Assembly: GCA_021845985.1 (NCBI GenBank)
Contig: JAJZES010000033.1
Location: 88,396-152,395, forward strand
Source: Pseudomonadota bacterium
GTDB taxonomy: Bacteria > Pseudomonadota > Alphaproteobacteria > Acetobacterales > Acetobacteraceae
DNA: 64,000 nt
Reading direction: 5' to 3'
The translations under genes were made by a program, and so were the position numbers. Position 1 is the stretch's first letter; each line of letters starts with the position of its first letter. Under the pieces are notes generated by a model. That model was not told where the DNA came from, did not search any database, and saw only the letters and a program-made list of their open reading frames with translations. Positions 16,350 through 24,828 of the stretch are shown one piece after another.

Positions 16350-17622
16350 GGCGGCTGGCACGCCGACGCGCGCCGCAGTCTTGCTGCCCTGGACACGCCC
16401 GGATCAGTCGGGCGAGGCGACGCGCGCGGCCGGCGCGCGGCTTGCCGAAGCAGTCGGGCTGACCGCCTCGATCGGCCTCGTCGTGGTCCATTCCGCGATC
16501 CTGCCGTTGCGCGGGATGCGCCCGGCGACGCTGTTCGGCACCGGCCAGGTCGAGGCGCAGGGCGTGGCGATGCAGGCGCAGGAGGTCACCGTCGCGGTTG
16601 TCGATGCGCAACTCGGGCCGGTGCAGCAGCGCAACCTTGAGCGCGCCTGGGGCTGCAAGGTTATCGACCGCACCGGCCTCATTCTGGAAATCTTCGGCGA
16701 GCGGGCGCGCACCAGCGAGGGCACGCTGCAGGTCGAACTGGCCCATCTGGAATACCAGCGCAGCCGGCTGGTCCGCTCCTGGACCCATCTCGAACGCCAG
16801 CGTGGCGGCTTCGGCTTCCTCGGCGGGCCGGGCGAGACGCAGATCGAGGCGGATCGGCGGTTGATCGGCGACCGCATCGTGCGGCTCAAGCGCGAACTGG
16901 AACAGGTGCGGCGGACCCGCGCGCTGCACCGGACGGCGCGGCGGCGGGTGCCGTTCCCGGTGGTGGCGCTGGTCGGCTACACCAATGCCGGCAAATCGAC
17001 GCTGTTCAACGCGCTGACCGGCGCCGAGGTAGTGGCGCGCGACCAGCTTTTCGCCACGCTCGATCCGACCATGCGCGGCCTGCGGCTGCCGTCCGGCCGG
17101 CGCGCCATTCTCTCCGACACCGTTGGCTTCATCAGCGAACTGCCGACCGAACTGGTCGCCGCCTTCCGCGCCACGCTTGAGGAGGTGGCCGAAGCCGACG
17201 TAATCCTGCATGTCCGCGACATCTCCCACCCCGACAGCGCGGCGCAGCGCGGCGACGTGGTGGCGGTGCTCGACGGCATGGTCGAGGACGGCGTGCTCGA
17301 TGCCGACTGGCAGGACCGCAGCATCGAGGTGCTGAACAAGGCCGATCTGCTCGGCGGCGTCGCCGCGGTGCCGCCGCGCGGCGCGGCGGTCGCGGTGTCG
17401 GCGGTTACCGGCGAGGGATTGCCCGGCCTGCGTGCGGCGATCGACGCCCGCATCTCGCTGGGCATGGAGGTCGCCGACTACGCGCTGGCGCATGCCGACG
17501 GGGCGCGGCTGGCCTGGCTCTATGAGCACGGCGAGGTGCTGGCGCGCGACGATGCCGATGACGCGGTGCACGTGCGGGTGCGCCTGCTGCCGGCTGACCG
17601 GGCGCGATTCGAGCGGCCATGA
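16342..17622 (+). CDS. hflX: Ribosome-associated GTPase HflX
   Basis: HflX splits or rescues stalled 70S ribosomes. The 426-residue protein has the N-terminal HflX domain ([16 protein letters not shown]), the glycine-rich linker [20 protein letters not shown], and the GTPase domain with G1 GYTNAGKST near residue 212, G3 DTVGF and G4 NKAD. The proposed GTG at 16342 overlaps the hfq stop by 8 bases; an upstream GTG at 16297 is possible. Translational coupling with hfq is likely. The gene's 3' end overlaps the next gene by 4 bases. Confidence 0.95.
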   Translation: MTEAAGTPTRAAVLLPWTRPDQSGEATRAAGARLAEAVGLTASIGLVVVHSAILPLRGMRPATLFGTGQVEAQGVAMQAQEVTVAVVDAQLGPVQQRNLERAWGCKVIDRTGLILEIFGERARTSEGTLQVELAHLEYQRSRLVRSWTHLERQRGGFGFLGGPGETQIEADRRLIGDRIVRLKRELEQVRRTRALHRTARRRVPFPVVALVGYTNAGKSTLFNALTGAEVVARDQLFATLDPTMRGLRLPSGRRAILSDTVGFISELPTELVAAFRATLEEVAEADVILHVRDISHPDSAAQRGDVVAVLDGMVEDGVLDADWQDRSIEVLNKADLLGGVAAVPPRGAAVAVSAVTGEGLPGLRAAIDARISLGMEVADYALAHADGARLAWLYEHGEVLARDDADDAVHVRVRLLPADRARFERP

Positions 17623-18449
17623 GCGGGCTGACGCTGGGCGATGCGGCGGCGCTGGCCGGGCTGCTGCGCGCGGCGGCGCGGGCGGAGATCATGCCGCGCT
17701 TCCGCCGGCTCGGCGCCGGTGACGTGCGCAGCAAATCCGGGCCGCTCGATCTGGTCACGGTGGCCGACGAAGCGGCCGAGCGGATGATCACCGCCGGGCT
17801 GCACGCGCTGTTCCCCGGCGCCGTGGTGGTCGGCGAGGAAGCCGCCGCCGCCGATGCCGGGTTGATCGGGCGGCTGGCCGGGGCCGATCTGGCCTTCGTC
17901 GTCGATCCGGTGGACGGCACCGCCAACTACGCCGCCGGCCTGCCGCTGTTCGGCTGCATGGTGGCGGCGGTGGTGCGCGGCGAGGTCGCTGCGGCGGTGA
18001 TCCACGACCCGCTCGGCGACGACAGCGCCATCGCGGTGCGCGGCGAAGGCGCCTGGATCGAAACGGCGGACGGACGCCGCGAGGACCTGCACGTCGCCGC
18101 CGCGGTGCCGACGGCGGAGATGACCGGCGCGGCGTCGTGGCGCTTCCTGCCGCCCGAACAACGGGCACGTGTGGCGCGCAATCTGCCGCGCGTCGGCTCG
18201 GCGTTCGATTTCCGCTGCGCCGCGCATCAGTACCGCATGCTGGCGGCGGGGCATTGCCATTTCATGCTGTTCAACCGGCTGATGCCGTGGGATCACGCCC
18301 CCGGCTGGCTGCTGCACCGCGAGGCCGGCGGCTATTCGGCGCGCTTCGACGGCTCGCCCTACCGCCCGACGCAGACCGGCGGCGGCCTGATCTGCACGCC
18401 GGATGAGGCGAGTTTCGTGGCGCTGCGGGCGGCATTGCTGGAATTCTGA
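17619..18449 (+). CDS. Inositol monophosphatase family protein
   Basis: A 276-residue Mg-dependent phosphatase of the IMPase/CysQ/HisN superfamily. The metal motifs are VVGEE near residue 70, DPVDGTANY at about 95-103, and WDHAPGWLLHREAGG near 225. Candidate substrates are inositol-1-phosphate, histidinol phosphate or an adenylylated nucleotide, and the sequence does not decide between them. An ATGA overlap with hflX indicates one transcript hfq-hflX-IMPase. The gene meets mazG convergently with a 5-base gap. Confidence 0.9.
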   Translation: MSGLTLGDAAALAGLLRAAARAEIMPRFRRLGAGDVRSKSGPLDLVTVADEAAERMITAGLHALFPGAVVVGEEAAAADAGLIGRLAGADLAFVVDPVDGTANYAAGLPLFGCMVAAVVRGEVAAAVIHDPLGDDSAIAVRGEGAWIETADGRREDLHVAAAVPTAEMTGAASWRFLPPEQRARVARNLPRVGSAFDFRCAAHQYRMLAAGHCHFMLFNRLMPWDHAPGWLLHREAGGYSARFDGSPYRPTQTGGGLICTPDEASFVALRAALLEF

Positions 18450-18454
18450 GCGGT

Positions 18455-19276
18455 TCAGCCGCGCTCGCGCGCCTTGGCCGCCTGCCACTCGGTTTCCATT
18501 TCCGCCAGCGTCGCTTCCGCCGGCGTGCGTCCCTCGGCCGCCAGCGCCGCCTCGATGGCGCCGAAGCGGCGGGCGAATTTGGTGTTGGCGTCGCGCAGGC
18601 AGGTTTCCGGGTCGAGGCCGAGTTTGCGGGCGAGGTTGGCCAGCACGAACAGCAGGTCGCCCATCTCGTCTGCCAGCCGCGCCGGGTCAGCGCCGGGCAG
18701 TTCGGCGCGCAGCTCCGCCGCCTCCTCGGCCAGCTTGTCCAGCACCGCGGCGGCGTCCGGCCAGTCGAAGCCGACGCGGGCGGCGCGCGCCGTCAGCTTC
18801 GTCGCGCGGGTCAGGCCGGGCAGCCCGAGTGGAATGCCGGCGAGCGTCCCGGTCTCCGCCCGTGCCGCGCGTTCGGCGCGTTTCTGCGCCTCCCAGGCGC
18901 GCGACTGCGCCGCGGCATCGCGCGCCGCGGCGGCGCCGAACACATGCGGATGGCGGCGCACCATCTTGTCGGCGATGGCGGCGGCCACCTCGGCGAAGCC
19001 GAAGCGCCCCGCCTCCTCGGCCATGCGGGCGTGATAGACGACCTGAAACAGCAGATCGCCGAGCTCGTCCGGCAGCGCGGCAAAATCCCGCCGGGCGATG
19101 GCGTCGGCCACTTCATACGCTTCCTCGATCGTATAGGGCGCGATGCTGGCGAAATCCTGGTCACGGTCCCACGGGCACCCGGTGTCGGGCGCGCGCAGCG
19201 CCGCCATGATGTCGAGCAGGCGGCGCAGTTCGGTTTCAGCGGCTGACGGCACGGGCGACTCCCTCGCGACAGACAT
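18455..19276 (-). CDS. mazG: Nucleoside triphosphate pyrophosphohydrolase MazG
   Basis: A 273-residue protein with two tandem MazG domains. The first has GCPWDRDQDFASIAPYTIEE, EEAYEV and DELGDLLFQVVYHA (about residues 33-83). The second has EEAAEL near 185 and DEMGDLLFVLANLARK near 205. The E-E-x-x-E plus D-E-x-x-D pattern binds magnesium and hydrolyses NTPs to NMP and pyrophosphate, limiting (p)ppGpp and non-canonical nucleotides. In relatives mazG often lies next to hflX; here it is on the opposite strand. Confidence 0.95.
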   Translation of the reverse strand: MSVARESPVPSAAETELRRLLDIMAALRAPDTGCPWDRDQDFASIAPYTIEEAYEVADAIARRDFAALPDELGDLLFQVVYHARMAEEAGRFGFAEVAAAIADKMVRRHPHVFGAAAARDAAAQSRAWEAQKRAERAARAETGTLAGIPLGLPGLTRATKLTARAARVGFDWPDAAAVLDKLAEEAAELRAELPGADPARLADEMGDLLFVLANLARKLGLDPETCLRDANTKFARRFGAIEAALAAEGRTPAEATLAEMETEWQAAKARERG

Positions 19277-19376
19277 GACGTAGCCGCTTGCCGCGCATGG
19301 CCCAAGCAGGTGCCTGCTTGGCAGGGCGGCGCGGCCGGCGCAGGCTGCACGCCATCAACATCGAAGGGAGGACCGC

Positions 19377-20321
19377 ATGGCCCGTATCGCCATCGTCGGA
19401 GCGGGGTTCATCGGCCGCGCCTGGGCGATCACCTATGCCCGCGCCGGGCACGAAATCCGGTTGTGGGACACGCGGCCGGAGGCGGCGCAGGCGGCGCTCG
19501 GCTATATCGACGCGCTGCTGCCCGATCTCGCCGCCAACGGCCTGCTCGATGAGCCGCCGGCGACGGTGCGGGCGCGCATGACGCCGTATGGCGAGCTGGC
19601 CGCCGCCCTCGACGGTGCCGCGCATGTGCAGGAAAGCACGTTCGAGGACGTGGCGACCAAGCGGCAGATCTTCGCCGATCTCGACCGGCTCGCCGCGCCG
19701 GCGACGGTGCTGGCCAGTTCGACCTCGGCGATCCTGCCGAGCCTGTTCACCGACCATCTGGCCGGCCGCGCCCGCTGCCTCGTCGTCCATCCGATCAACC
19801 CGCCTTATGTCATCCCCGCTGTCGAGGTGGTGCCGGCGCCGTGGACCGATCCCGAGGTGGTCGCGCGCACCGCCGCCTTCCTGCGCGCCGCCGGCCATGC
19901 GCCGATCGTGATGAAGCGCGAACTCGACGGCTTCGTGATGAACCGGATGCAGGCGGCGCTGCTGGCCGAGGCTTTCCGGCTGGTCGAGGACGGCTATGCG
20001 ACGATCGAGGACATCGACATCGGGCTGCGCGAGGGGCTGGCGCTGCGCTGGAGCTTCATGGGGCCGTTCGAGACCATCGACCTCAACGCCCCGGCCGGGG
20101 TGCGCGACTACATCGCCCGCTATGCGCCGTTCTTCCGCCGCCTGGAGGCCGATTTCGCCCGCAGCCCGGCGTGGTCCGGCGCCGGGCTGGACGCGATCGA
20201 GGGCGCGCGCCGCGACGTGCTGCCGGCCGACAAGCTGGTCGAGCGGCAGGCTTGGCGCGACCGGCGGCTGATGGCATTGGCGGCGCACAAGCGCCGCGCG
20301 GCGCGCGACATCGGCGCCTAA
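19377..20321 (+). CDS. 3-hydroxyacyl-CoA-dehydrogenase-fold oxidoreductase, L-carnitine/L-gulonate dehydrogenase-like
   Basis: A 314-residue NAD-dependent dehydrogenase. The Rossmann motif IAIVGAGFIGRAWAITYARA starts at residue 4. The catalytic-His segment VHPINPPYVIPAVEVVPAPW lies near residue 137, and KRELDGFVMNRMQAALLAEA near 180. The catalytic His/Glu arrangement and short length fit the lambda-crystallin/carnitine-dehydrogenase subgroup rather than fatty-acid FadB. Its direct neighbour is a BKACE enzyme, and the two together form the known first two steps of L-carnitine breakdown. GGGAGG precedes the ATG. Confidence 0.82.
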   Translation: MARIAIVGAGFIGRAWAITYARAGHEIRLWDTRPEAAQAALGYIDALLPDLAANGLLDEPPATVRARMTPYGELAAALDGAAHVQESTFEDVATKRQIFADLDRLAAPATVLASSTSAILPSLFTDHLAGRARCLVVHPINPPYVIPAVEVVPAPWTDPEVVARTAAFLRAAGHAPIVMKRELDGFVMNRMQAALLAEAFRLVEDGYATIEDIDIGLREGLALRWSFMGPFETIDLNAPAGVRDYIARYAPFFRRLEADFARSPAWSGAGLDAIEGARRDVLPADKLVERQAWRDRRLMALAAHKRRAARDIGA

Positions 20322-20339
20322 CAGGGAAGTCTCAGAACG

Positions 20340-21272
20340 ATGGCGAGAACATCGAAGGTCATCATCACCTGCGCGGTGACCGGCGCGATCCATACCCCGA
20401 CGATGTCGCCGCATCTGCCGGTGACGCCCGACGAGATCGCGGCGGCGGCGGTCGGCGCGGCGCAAGCCGGGGCGGCGATCATCCATCTGCACGCCCGCGA
20501 CCCCGAGACCGGCCGGCCGGATCAGTCGGCCGAGGCGTTCGGCCGCTTCCTGCCGCGGATCAAGCAGCAGACCGCGGCGGTGGTGAACATCACCACCGGC
20601 GGCGCGCCGGGCATGACGCTGGAGCAGCGGCTGCGGCCGGCGACCACGTTCCGCCCGGAGGTGGCGTCGCTCAACATGGGGTCGATGAATTTCGGCCTGT
20701 TCCCCATGCTCAACCGCTACAAGGAATGGCAGCACGACTGGGAGCCGGCGGCGCTGGAGGCCTCGCGAGACATCGTCTTCCGCAACACCTTCAAGGATAT
20801 CGAGACGGTGTTGCGGACGCTGGGCGATGCCGGCACGCGCTTTGAGTTCGAGTGCTACGACACCGCGCATCTGTACAATCTGGCGCATTTCCTCGATCGC
20901 GGCCTGGTGCGGGCGCCGCTGTTCGTGCAGACGGTGTTCGGCATCCTCGGCGGCATCGGCGCCCACCCGGACGACGTGATGCACATGAAGCGCACGGCGG
21001 ACCGGCTGTTCGGGTCGCAGTACAAATGGTCGGTGCTCGGCGCCGGGCGCAACCAGTTGCCGGTGGCGGCGATGTCGGCGGCGATGGGCGGCAATGTCCG
21101 CGTCGGGCTGGAGGACAGTCTGTGGGCCGGCCCCGGCCAGTTGGCGACCTCGAACGCGCAGCAGGTGACGCTGGTGCGTCAGATCATCGAGGGACTGGGG
21201 CTGCAGGTGGCGACGCCGGACGAGGCGCGGGAGATTCTGGAGCTGAAGGGCGGCGACAAGGTGGCGTTCTGA
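20340..21272 (+). CDS. BKACE-family beta-keto acid cleavage enzyme (3-keto-5-aminohexanoate cleavage-like)
   Basis: A 310-residue TIM-barrel zinc enzyme that condenses a beta-keto acid with acetyl-CoA and splits off acetoacetate. VIITCAVTGAIHTPTMSPHL is the family start, IIHLHARDPETGRP near residue 47 holds the two zinc histidines, and VNITTGGAPGM near 82 and SLNMGSMNFG near 111 are also conserved. With the dehydrogenase 18 bases upstream the probable substrate is 3-dehydrocarnitine. The thioesterase gene often linked to such pairs is not present here. Confidence 0.85.
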   Translation: MARTSKVIITCAVTGAIHTPTMSPHLPVTPDEIAAAAVGAAQAGAAIIHLHARDPETGRPDQSAEAFGRFLPRIKQQTAAVVNITTGGAPGMTLEQRLRPATTFRPEVASLNMGSMNFGLFPMLNRYKEWQHDWEPAALEASRDIVFRNTFKDIETVLRTLGDAGTRFEFECYDTAHLYNLAHFLDRGLVRAPLFVQTVFGILGGIGAHPDDVMHMKRTADRLFGSQYKWSVLGAGRNQLPVAAMSAAMGGNVRVGLEDSLWAGPGQLATSNAQQVTLVRQIIEGLGLQVATPDEAREILELKGGDKVAF

Positions 21273-21298
21273 AGCGCCGGCGCGTGACGCAATGAGCC

Positions 21299-21332
21299 GA
21301 GGTCGATGTCCGCCGGCGCGGGCATCGACCTC
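21299..21332. terminator. Bidirectional terminator-like hairpin
   Basis: GAGGTCGATG (21299-21308) and its perfect complement CATCGACCTC (21323-21332) form a 10-bp stem around a 14-base GC-rich loop. It sits between the convergent ends of the BKACE gene and the binding-protein gene. There is no T tract, so it would be a weak or factor-assisted terminator. Confidence 0.5.
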
Positions 21333-21338
21333 GCAGGG

Positions 21339-22121
21339 CTATTGCCCCATCGGCACCAGACCGCTTGCCACGATCGCCGGGCGGGCGGCCGGCGAGGCCA
21401 GGAAGCGGATCAGCGCCCGCCCGGCATCCGGGTGCGGCGCGTCGGTCGGCACCCCGGCGGCGAACACGGTGTGCTTTTGCAGCGCCTCCGGCAGCGGCCC
21501 GAGCAGGTCGATGCCGGCCACCGGCTGCAACTCGCTGATCTGCTGAAAGCCAAGCTCCGCCGCGCCGCGCGCCACCACGGCGCCGACCGGCTCGGCCGGG
21601 ATCATGCGGGCGCGGCCCTGCATCGCCGCGGCAATGCCGAGCCGGACGAACAGCACGTCGCGCACATAGACGCCGCTGGCGCTGTCCGAATAGGCCACCG
21701 ATTTTGCCGCCAGCAGCGCCGCGCGCAGCGCCGCCGGGCTGGTGATGTCGGGATGCGCGGCACCGTGGCGCACCGCGACGCCGATCACCGAATCGGCCAG
21801 ATCGACCCGGCTGTCGGCCGCCACCTTGCCGGCACGGATCAGCCGGTCCAGCGCGGCGCCGACCATGATCAGCACATCGTCGCGCTCGCCGCGCGCCAGC
21901 CGGTTGGGAATCGCGTCCGCCGTCGCCCCCATCGACGGCCCCCAGGCGAGCAGCAGATGGTCGCCCGTCTGACGCTCGAACTCCGGCGCCAGCGACCGCC
22001 ACGCCGCGGCGAAACCGCCGGAGCTGACCACCCGCAGCGGATCATCTGCCCGCGCCGCCGCGGCCGGCGCAGCGAGCAGCAGCAGGCCGGCGGCCAGCCG
22101 CAGCAGCGCCCGCCGGCTCAT
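21339..22121 (-). CDS. Periplasmic solute-binding protein, molybdate-binding (ModA)-like type II
   Basis: A 260-residue exported protein. An RR-containing signal ([20 protein letters not shown]) is cut near AAARADDP. The mature part shows [40 protein letters not shown] and [20 protein letters not shown], as in ModA-like substrate-binding proteins that bind oxyanions or small acids. Its start overlaps the stop of an MFS gene by 4 bases, an unusual pairing because such proteins normally feed ABC importers. The ATG at 22121 gives a proper signal peptide. Confidence 0.78.
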   Translation of the reverse strand: MSRRALLRLAAGLLLLAAPAAAARADDPLRVVSSGGFAAAWRSLAPEFERQTGDHLLLAWGPSMGATADAIPNRLARGERDDVLIMVGAALDRLIRAGKVAADSRVDLADSVIGVAVRHGAAHPDITSPAALRAALLAAKSVAYSDSASGVYVRDVLFVRLGIAAAMQGRARMIPAEPVGAVVARGAAELGFQQISELQPVAGIDLLGPLPEALQKHTVFAAGVPTDAPHPDAGRALIRFLASPAARPAIVASGLVPMGQ

Positions 22122-23407
22122 GCCGATTGCCGCCGCAGGCTGGCCGCCGGGGCGCGATACAGCAGCAGCGTCGCCACCAGACCGCACACCCCGGCGAAGG
22201 CCATCCACAGGCCGGGTGCCGCCCGGTTGCCGGTGGCGCCGATCAGCCAGGTTGACACCAACGGGGTGAAGCCGCCGAACAGCGCGGTTGCCAGCGCATA
22301 GGCCAGCGAAAATCCCGCCGTCCGCACCTCTGGCGGCACGATCTCGGTCAGCGCCACCACCATGGCGCCATTATAGCTGGCATAGAGGAACGACAGCCAC
22401 AGCAGCACCGCCAGCATCGCCCCGAAGCCCGGCGCCGACACCAGCCAGACCAGCACCGGATAGGCGGTCAGCGCGGTCAGCGTGGAAAACACCAGCAGCA
22501 GCGGTCGCCGGCCGATGCGGTCGGACAGCGCGCCCATCACCGGCAGCCAGAAGAAGTTCGACACCGCGACGCAGAACGTCACGATCAGGCTGTCGGTGGC
22601 CGAGAGATGCAGCACGCTGCGCCCGAAGGTCGGCGTATAGACGGTGATTGCGTAGAACGACACTGTGGTCGTCACCACCAGCAGCATGCCGAGCAGGACG
22701 ATGCGGGCATCGCGCGCCAGTGCCGCGAACACCTCGCCAAGCCCCGGCCGGTGGTGGCGGCGGCGGAACTCCGGCGTCTCCTCCAGCGCGCGGCGGATGT
22801 AGAACAGGAACGGCACGATCAGGCAGCCGATGACGAACGGCACCCGCCAGCCCCATCCGGCCAGCGCCGTCGGGCTCAGCAGCGCGTTCAGCGCGTAGCC
22901 GAGCGCCGCCGCCGCCATGATCGCCACCTGCTGGCTGGCCGATTGCCACGCGACAAACACCCCCCGGCGCCCCGGCGGCGCCATCTCGGCCAGATAGACC
23001 GACACGCCGCCCAGCTCGACGCCGGCGGAAAACCCCTGCAGCAGCCGCCCGATCAGCACCAGCAGCGGCGCCAGCAGGCCGATGCTGGCATAGCCGGGGA
23101 CGAAGGCGATCAGCAGCGTGCCGCACGCCATGATGCCGAGGGTGACGATCAGCCCCTGGCGCCGGCCGATCCGATCGACATAGGCACCGAGCACGACGGC
23201 GCCGAGCGGACGCATCAGGAAGCCGGCGCCGAAGGTCATGAAGGTCAGCAACAGCGACGCCGAGGCATCACCCTTGGGAAAGAACGCGGCGGCGATATAC
23301 GTCGCGTAGAAGCCGAACAGGAAGAAGTCGAACATCTCCAGGAAATTGCCGCTGGTCACCCGCAGCACGGTGGCAATTTTCGACCGGCTCGCGCCCGGCT
23401 CGTTCAT
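22118..23407 (-). CDS. MFS transporter, metabolite:H+ symporter (MHS) family
   Basis: A 429-residue permease with 12 predicted membrane helices. The opening [20 protein letters not shown] is the MHS-family signature (proline/betaine ProP, citrate, alpha-ketoglutarate and shikimate carriers). The loop motif DRIGRRQGL after helix 2 and its half-repeat [12 protein letters not shown] after helix 8 are the MFS motif A. The substrate is probably a small carboxylate or betaine. Given the carnitine-type genes next door, a quaternary amine or carboxylate substrate is attractive but unproven. Confidence 0.87.
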   Translation of the reverse strand: MNEPGASRSKIATVLRVTSGNFLEMFDFFLFGFYATYIAAAFFPKGDASASLLLTFMTFGAGFLMRPLGAVVLGAYVDRIGRRQGLIVTLGIMACGTLLIAFVPGYASIGLLAPLLVLIGRLLQGFSAGVELGGVSVYLAEMAPPGRRGVFVAWQSASQQVAIMAAAALGYALNALLSPTALAGWGWRVPFVIGCLIVPFLFYIRRALEETPEFRRRHHRPGLGEVFAALARDARIVLLGMLLVVTTTVSFYAITVYTPTFGRSVLHLSATDSLIVTFCVAVSNFFWLPVMGALSDRIGRRPLLLVFSTLTALTAYPVLVWLVSAPGFGAMLAVLLWLSFLYASYNGAMVVALTEIVPPEVRTAGFSLAYALATALFGGFTPLVSTWLIGATGNRAAPGLWMAFAGVCGLVATLLLYRAPAASLRRQSA

Positions 23408-23433
23408 GGCTCGTCTCCCCCGGATGCGCGGTC

Positions 23434-24828
23434 CTAGCCGCCGCGATCTTCCGCCCCGATCCCCAGTTGCTTGAGCTTGCGGTGCAGCGCGCTGCGCTCC
23501 ATGCCGACGAAGCCCGCGGTGCGGCTGATATTGCCGCCGAAACGCAGCAATTGCGCCTGCAGATATTGCGTCTCGAACAGGTCGCGCGCCTCGCGCAGCG
23601 GCAGCGCCATGATGTCGGCCGAGGGGTCGGCGTTGAACAGCGCCGGCGCCGAGGAGCCGACCTCCGGCGGCAGCATCTCGGCGCGGATCGGGTCCGCCGT
23701 GCCGCCCGGCGCCATGATCAGCACCCAGTCCATCAGGTTGCGCAACTGGCGCACATTGCCCGGCCAGTCATAGGCCTGCAGCGCGGTCAGCGCGTCGGTT
23801 GACAGTTCGCGCCCCGGCATGCCCGAAGTTTCCGCCGAGCGGCGGAGGAAATGTTGCGCCAGCGTCGGGATGTCCTCGCGCCGCTCGCGCAGCGCCGGCA
23901 CCCGCAGCGGCACCACCGCCAGCCGGTAGAACAGATCCTCGCGGAACCGGCCGGCGGCGATCTCGCCCTGCAGATCCCGGTTGGTGATCGACAGCACCCG
24001 CACATCGACCTTCACCCGGCTCGACCCGCCGAGCCGCTCGAACGCCTGGTCCTGCAGCGCGCGGACGATCTTGCCCTGGGTTTCCAGCGGCATGTCGGAG
24101 ACCTCGTCGAGCAGCAGGGTGCCGCCATGCGCGCGTTCGAGCACGCCGGCGCGGCGCGGCTGGGCCGCCGGGTCCGACCCGCCCTCGACACCGAACAACT
24201 CCTCCTCGAAGCGGGCGGGGTTGAGGGTGGCGCAGTTGAGCGCCACGAACGGTCCCTCGGCGCGGCGCGAGCGGGCGTGGATGATGCGGGCGACGACTTC
24301 CTTGCCCGATCCGGCCGGTCCCTGGATCAGCACGCGCGATCCGGTCGGGGCGACTTTTTCGACCTGTGCGCGCAACTGGGCGATCACGTGGCTGCTGCCG
24401 GTCAGCTCGGTTTCCGGCCCGGCGCGCAGGCGCAATTCGGCGTTCTCGCGCGCCAATTGCGCCGCCTCCAGCGCCCGCCGCACCACCAGCAGCAGCCGGT
24501 CGGACTGGAACGGCTTTTCGATGAAGTCATAGGCGCCCTCCTGGATCGCCGAGACCGCCATTTCGATGGTGCCGTGGCCGGAGATCATCACCACCGGCAC
24601 CTGCGGCTCTTCGCGGTGCAGTGCGCGCAGGATGCCGATGCCGTCCAGACGCGAGCCTTGCAGCCACACGTCGAGCACGATCAGGCTCGGCCGGCGCAGC
24701 CGGAACGCCGCCAGCGCCTGTTCGGAATCGCCGGCCTGGCGCGTGTCATAGCCTTCGTCGCGCAGGATGCCCTCGACCAGCAGGCGGATGTCGGGTTCGT
24801 CATCGACGATCAGGATCTCATGCGCCAT
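23434..24828 (-). CDS. ntrX: Nitrogen-regulation response regulator NtrX
   Basis: A 464-residue receiver/AAA+/Fis-HTH protein paired with NtrY. The phosphorylated Asp is D53 (VLDVWLQG), Walker A is [14 protein letters not shown], and the C-terminal HTH contains [20 protein letters not shown]. The sigma54-contact loop is changed: after ELFG the sequence runs [10 protein letters not shown] where NtrC proteins have HERGAFTGA. Lack of GAFTGA is typical of alphaproteobacterial NtrX and implies it does not act as a classical sigma54 activator. It overlaps ntrY by 11 bases. Confidence 0.93.
   Translation of the reverse strand: MAHEILIVDDEPDIRLLVEGILRDEGYDTRQAGDSEQALAAFRLRRPSLIVLDVWLQGSRLDGIGILRALHREEPQVPVVMISGHGTIEMAVSAIQEGAYDFIEKPFQSDRLLLVVRRALEAAQLARENAELRLRAGPETELTGSSHVIAQLRAQVEKVAPTGSRVLIQGPAGSGKEVVARIIHARSRRAEGPFVALNCATLNPARFEEELFGVEGGSDPAAQPRRAGVLERAHGGTLLLDEVSDMPLETQGKIVRALQDQAFERLGGSSRVKVDVRVLSITNRDLQGEIAAGRFREDLFYRLAVVPLRVPALRERREDIPTLAQHFLRRSAETSGMPGRELSTDALTALQAYDWPGNVRQLRNLMDWVLIMAPGGTADPIRAEMLPPEVGSSAPALFNADPSADIMALPLREARDLFETQYLQAQLLRFGGNISRTAGFVGMERSALHRKLKQLGIGAEDRGG

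Noticed and set aside
15708..16361. N-terminal extension of the ThDP enzyme to 802 residues
   Set aside because: The extension is antisense to hfq and its leader, while the protein has a family-typical start at 15707.
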